From Cedecea lapagei (GTDB taxonomy: Bacteria; Pseudomonadota; Gammaproteobacteria; Enterobacterales; Enterobacteriaceae): 64,000 nucleotides of DNA. Positions 60,678 through 64,000 of this stretch are shown here, one piece after another. Position 1 is the first letter of the stretch. Every line of letters begins with the position of its first letter. Made by a program: the position numbers and the translations under genes. Location of the stretch: NCBI RefSeq assembly GCF_900635955.1, contig NZ_LR134201.1, forward strand, positions 992,001 through 1,056,000, given 5' to 3'. The notes beneath the pieces are model-generated. The model was not told where the DNA came from, did not search any database, and saw nothing but the letters and a program-made list of their open reading frames with translations.

Positions 60678-61873
60678 GGCGTGTGGATTGCGCCGTTGGG
60701 CAGGCGGCTTTGCGTCCAGTCGTGCGGGCGATATTCCACCGGGAAACGTTCCGCCTGTTTCCGATCGAACTCAACGCCAATGCCCGGTTTTTCCAGCGGA
60801 TACATGTAGCCCTGTTCCGCGCAGGGAGCGCCCGGGAACACGGCGGCGGTATTCTCTTTGACGGGGATAAACTCCTGGATTGCCGCGTTATGCAGATGAA
60901 TATTCAGGTGAGTATTCACCGCGACCGCAATCGGCGTCATGTCCGGTGGCCCATGCCATGCCAGACGTACGCCAAAGGCCTGGCAGAGCACGGCCAGTTT
61001 TAGCGCCGGGGTAATGCCGCCAATTTGGGACACGTGGCAGCGAATAAAATCGATGCGGCGGTTCACGATGAGGTCATGCCATTCCGCCGGGTTGTTGAAC
61101 AGCTCGCCCATTGCCAACGGCACGGAGGAGTGGTTACGCACCTGTTCGAGCCACGCGCTTTGCTGCGGCGGCAGAATATCCTCGATAAACCAGGGCTGGT
61201 AAGGCTCCAGCGCTTTAGCCAGCTGAATGGCCTGCTGCGGAAAGAGCCGCTCGTGGACGTCGTGCAGAATATGGAAACGGTGGCCGTATTTTTCGCGCAG
61301 GGCGCGGAACATCTCCACCGTATTGGCCATGTATTCGTCCTGGTCATAGTAAGCGCCGGGCGTGGGGGATTTTGTCTGGTGCATGCCCTGCGGCGTACCG
61401 CCGTAAAAGCCCAGCTGGCAGCGAATATAGCGATAGCCCTGAGCCAGAAGCTTATCGACTTCCTGATACAGCCCTTCAAGCGTTTCGCTGGCGGCGTGGC
61501 TGTAAACCGCAATGGCATCCTTCGATTTGCCGCCTAAAAGCTGATAAAGCGGCATATTGGCGAGCTGGCCCTTGATGTCCCAAAGCGCCATATCCACACC
61601 GGCAATGGCGTTATTCATGATCGGGCCGTTTCGCCAGTAGGCATTGACCGTCATCATCTGCCACAGGTCTTCTATGTGGTTGGCGTCGCGGCCAATCAGC
61701 AGCGGCTTAAGGTATTCATCGACCAGAGTTTTTACCGCCAGCGGCCGCTGCTGGAAGGTAGCGCAGCCGAGTCCGGTCACGCCTTTGTCGGTCGTTACCT
61801 GCACCGTCACCAGATTGTGCCTGTCCGGCCTGGTAATAAAACATTCAATATTTTCGATAATTGTGGGTAGCAC
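60674..61873 (-). CDS. Enolase-superfamily sugar-acid dehydratase (RspA/mannonate dehydratase-like)
   Basis: A 399-aa protein of the mandelate-racemase/enolase superfamily. Blocks are IIENIECFITRPDRHNLVTVQVTTDKGVTGLGCATF, AYWRNGPIMNNAIAGVDMALWDIKGQLANMPLYQLLGG, HILHDVHERLFP (a metal Asp and a His), FIEDILPPQ and MGELFNNPAEW. The start GTG at 61873 has GGAG 7 nt before it; a GTG 11 codons upstream has none. Relatives dehydrate D-mannonate or D-gluconate, or lack activity. Together with the divergent PTS it suggests use of a sugar acid. Confidence 0.9.
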   Translation of the reverse strand: MLPTIIENIECFITRPDRHNLVTVQVTTDKGVTGLGCATFQQRPLAVKTLVDEYLKPLLIGRDANHIEDLWQMMTVNAYWRNGPIMNNAIAGVDMALWDIKGQLANMPLYQLLGGKSKDAIAVYSHAASETLEGLYQEVDKLLAQGYRYIRCQLGFYGGTPQGMHQTKSPTPGAYYDQDEYMANTVEMFRALREKYGHRFHILHDVHERLFPQQAIQLAKALEPYQPWFIEDILPPQQSAWLEQVRNHSSVPLAMGELFNNPAEWHDLIVNRRIDFIRCHVSQIGGITPALKLAVLCQAFGVRLAWHGPPDMTPIAVAVNTHLNIHLHNAAIQEFIPVKENTAAVFPGAPCAEQGYMYPLEKPGIGVEFDRKQAERFPVEYRPHDWTQSRLPNGAIHTP

Positions 61874-61979
61874 GAGAAAGCTCCACTTTGAGGCTGGTTT
61901 AAACACCGTTAATTAAGTTCTGCTTATTACTATCACCCTATTTTTCCCCGGCGGTAAATGCTTTTTTTTACTCTTTTTT

Positions 61980-62046
61980 ATTGGTCAGTTTTTTCATTGT
62001 TAAATGCCTTAAAACCAGACCAATTGTTGTTATCACTCCAATTGTT
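61980..62046. promoter_or_regulatory. Candidate GntR operator repeats in the dehydratase/PTS divergent region
   Basis: In the very AT-rich 292-nt gap, CCAATTGTT occurs twice with an 18-nt period (62020-62028 and 62038-62046). ATTGGTCAG (from 61980) is the near-inverted form of CAGACCAAT (about 62016-62024). These could be binding sites for the nearby GntR regulator. Confidence 0.35.
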
Positions 62047-62165
62047 TTCTTTACTGTGGCTAACTGTGATGGATGTCATGTTTCATTGGTTTGTTTTTTA
62101 TTTTTTGATTCTCTACCATCGGCGGCAGCAAAACATAACAATAAACCAACACCGGGGAGTTATTC

Positions 62166-63536
62166 ATGGGGAGTCGTGACGTCATTACTTCTATTATTCG
62201 TCTGGTCGGCGGGACGGAGAATATTAATAAAGTCTGGCACTGCATGACGCGTCTGCGTTTCGATTTAATTGATGATAATAAAGTGAACCAGCCGGAGATT
62301 AAAAAGCTGCCCGGCGTGCTGGGCGCACAGACGCAAAGCGATCAGTTTCAGATAATCATCGGGCCGCAGGTGAACAGCTGGTACGAGCAACTGAACGCTT
62401 TGCTCGGCGGCGCGAAAGATGGCCCTTCTTCATCTGCCGGCAAGAAGGAGCGTAAGGGCCTTGTGTCGCTGTTTATGGACACCGTTTCCGGCGTTTTTGG
62501 CCCGATAGTGCCGGCGATTGCCGGGGCAGGGATGATAAAAGGTCTGCTGGCGGGGCTGGTTGCGCTAAAACTGATCTCGGCAAAAAGCGATACCGTGGTG
62601 GTTATCGACCTTATCGCCAGCGGCGTCTTTTATTTTCTGCCGTTTTTCCTGGCGATTTCCGCCGCCAGAATTTTCAAAACCAACGAATACCTCGCGGCGG
62701 CGGTAGCGGCCTGTCTAATGTATCCGTCGCTGATTGACGCGGCGAAAGCGCTGGCCGCGCATCAGGCCGGGGCGGTGGATGCTTTCTATTTTCTCAACGC
62801 GATCCCGGTTTCGGTCTTCAACTATGCCTCCAGCGTTATCCCGGTGATTTTCTCGGTGCTGGCGCTGAGCTATATCCACCGCTGGGTCGATAGCATCATG
62901 CCCGAGGTGCTGAAAACGGTGTTTACCCCCACGCTGACGCTGTTCATCTCCGCGCTGGTCGCGCTGGTGGTGATTGGCCCGCTCGGTATTTATCTGGGTA
63001 AATTGCTGGCCTGGTTTATTGAAGGGCTGTTTGGGGTCTCCGCAAGTTTTGCCGGACTTGTAGTGGGGGCGATTCGCCCGATAGCGATTCTGACCGGGAT
63101 GCACCATGCCATGACGCCGATTGCGCTACAAAACTTCACCGACCGCGGCTATGACATGCTGATGCCGATGATGTTTATGGCCAACATGGCTATCGCCGGG
63201 GCGACCTTTGCCATCTGGCGGCAGAGCAAGTCGAAAGCGGATCGTTCGGTGGTTTTGTCTGCGGGGATTTCAGCGCTGCTGGGCATTACCGAACCGGCGC
63301 TGTTTGGGGTGCTAACCCGCTATAAGAAAGCGTTTATTGCCGCCACGATTGCCAGCTCGCTCGCCTCAGCGTTCATTGCCTTCTTCGGCGTGCGGCTCTA
63401 CGGCTATATCCTGTCGAGTATCTTTAGCCTGCCGGCCTATATTGGCCCGTACTTTATCTTTGCGCTTCTTGGGGTTGCGCTGGCGCTGGTGGTCTCTTTC
63501 GTACTGACCACCCTGCTGGTGCGGGAGAAAGCGTAA
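62166..63536 (+). CDS. PTS system EIIBC component, glucose/beta-glucoside superfamily
   Basis: A 456-aa phosphotransferase permease. The EIIB domain (1-80) carries the phosphorylated Cys26 in NKVWHCMTRLRF. The EIIC domain (100-456) has about ten hydrophobic segments, with PIVPAIAGAGMIKGLLA and GISALLGITEPALFGV. No EIIA domain is fused or adjacent, so it must borrow EIIA (for example Crr). The substrate is unknown; the divergent dehydratase suggests a sugar or glycoside leading to an acid. A GGGGAG ribosome site precedes the ATG. Confidence 0.92.
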   Translation: MGSRDVITSIIRLVGGTENINKVWHCMTRLRFDLIDDNKVNQPEIKKLPGVLGAQTQSDQFQIIIGPQVNSWYEQLNALLGGAKDGPSSSAGKKERKGLVSLFMDTVSGVFGPIVPAIAGAGMIKGLLAGLVALKLISAKSDTVVVIDLIASGVFYFLPFFLAISAARIFKTNEYLAAAVAACLMYPSLIDAAKALAAHQAGAVDAFYFLNAIPVSVFNYASSVIPVIFSVLALSYIHRWVDSIMPEVLKTVFTPTLTLFISALVALVVIGPLGIYLGKLLAWFIEGLFGVSASFAGLVVGAIRPIAILTGMHHAMTPIALQNFTDRGYDMLMPMMFMANMAIAGATFAIWRQSKSKADRSVVLSAGISALLGITEPALFGVLTRYKKAFIAATIASSLASAFIAFFGVRLYGYILSSIFSLPAYIGPYFIFALLGVALALVVSFVLTTLLVREKA

Positions 63537-63548
63537 GCTTTAAAAGTT

Positions 63549-63579
63549 GACGGGGCCGCACTCAGCAGCCCCGTCTTTT
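63549..63579. terminator. Terminator between the PTS gene and the MetI-like gene
   Basis: Arms GACGGGGC (63549-63556) and GCCCCGTC (63568-63575), followed by TTTT on the plus side and preceded by AAAA, so it can serve both convergent genes. Confidence 0.8.
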
Positions 63580-64000
63580 AACGGCGGTGGGCGAGGCGGC
63601 GGACCAGGTGGTCGCCAAGGCTCTGGACCAGATGCACCATCACAATCAGCACGATAACGGTCCCGACCATGACCTGATTATTAAAGCGCTGATAGCCGTA
63701 GCGAATAGCCAGGTCTCCCAGGCCGCCGCCGCCGATGACGCCGGCCATCGAAGAAAAGCCAATCAGCATCACCACCGTGAGCGTGACCCCTGCCAGGATG
63801 GCAGGCAGCGCCTCCGGAAGCAGCACTTTACTCACCACGTGCCAGGCGTTCCCGCCCATCGACAGAATGGCCTCGATGCGGCCTTTATCGACCTCATCGA
63901 GCGCGCTTTCAACGACGCGGGCGAAGAAGGGGAAGGCGCCGATGGTGATAGGGACCACGGCCGCAGTGCTGCCGAGCGTGGTTCCGACGATAATTCGCGT
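63578..64000 (-). CDS. Methionine-type ABC transporter permease, MetI-like (partial, cut by window edge)
   Basis: The C-terminal 140 codons of an inner-membrane permease; the frame stays open to base 64000. It follows MetI in RIIVGTTLGSTAAVVPITIG, the coupling-helix block EAILSMGGNAWHVVSKVLLPEALPAILAG and the ending GVIGGGGLGDLAIRYGYQRFN. It is convergent with the PTS gene. MetNIQ-type systems take up methionine or other compounds. The ATPase and lipoprotein genes would lie beyond the window. Confidence 0.88.
   Translation of the reverse strand, partial: TRIIVGTTLGSTAAVVPITIGAFPFFARVVESALDEVDKGRIEAILSMGGNAWHVVSKVLLPEALPAILAGVTLTVVMLIGFSSMAGVIGGGGLGDLAIRYGYQRFNNQVMVGTVIVLIVMVHLVQSLGDHLVRRLAHRR

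Overview
The window is a stretch of an Enterobacteriaceae chromosome. The housekeeping backbone keeps the Escherichia coli K-12 gene order: ispG-hisS-yfgM-bamB-der-yfgJ-xseA-guaB-guaA, then yfgG-yfgF-ppx-ppk-purN-purM-upp-uraA-hda. The proteins are close to the E. coli ones in length and sequence. The complete methionine-salvage set (mtnE, mtnC, mtnD, mtnA, mtnK) is absent from K-12 and points to a Klebsiella/Cedecea/Kosakonia/Enterobacter-like lineage. I cannot name the genus from sequence alone.

Layout. 1-5.7 kb: core genes. 5.7-9.1 kb: an insertion between der and yfgJ carrying a three-gene operon (amidase, NCS1 permease, biuret-hydrolase-like enzyme). 9.4-14.3 kb: yfgJ, xseA and guaBA. 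14.5-30 kb: a long accessory block between guaA and yfgG. It holds a Phd/YefM-RelE type module and a ccdAB toxin-antitoxin module, an M24 peptidase, a LysE-type exporter with a divergent LysR, an S66 peptidase, an OpuC-type ABC importer linked to a DszA/NtaA-type flavin monooxygenase, a PhnD-like protein with a fatty-acid desaturase, and a sigma54-promoter NCS1 permease/deacetylase operon whose deacetylase is frameshifted. 30-41.4 kb: core genes for c-di-GMP hydrolysis, polyphosphate, purine, uracil and DnaA control. 41.4-53.2 kb: a methionine island. 53.3-57.7 kb: the norRVW nitric-oxide detoxification locus. 57.8-64 kb: a membrane-bound XRE regulator, an EAL phosphodiesterase, a GntR/enolase-superfamily/PTS sugar-acid locus and the edge of a MetI-like permease.

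The methionine island is the strongest candidate system. Three separate MetJ-type operators lie in the mtnE/mtnC, mtnA/mtnK and ABC/hcxA divergent regions. The third sits between an RbsABC-type importer operon (ending in an LVIVD beta-propeller gene) and the 2-oxoacid reductase hcxA (ybdH). I infer that this importer serves methylthioribose or a related methylthio compound, feeding MtnK/MtnA.

A second notable signal is a gene-free ~730 bp interval between mtnK and the LVIVD gene. It contains many strong inverted repeats, two hairpins with the same 7-nt loop, and a third hairpin whose loop is complementary to that loop. Other regulatory signals visible in the sequence are PurR boxes (guaB, purM), a UTP-sensitive type initiation region at upp, two FNR-like boxes before yfgF, three NorR enhancer sites, sigma54 promoters (norV and an NCS1 operon), and four tandem 11-bp repeats ahead of the XRE-membrane regulator.
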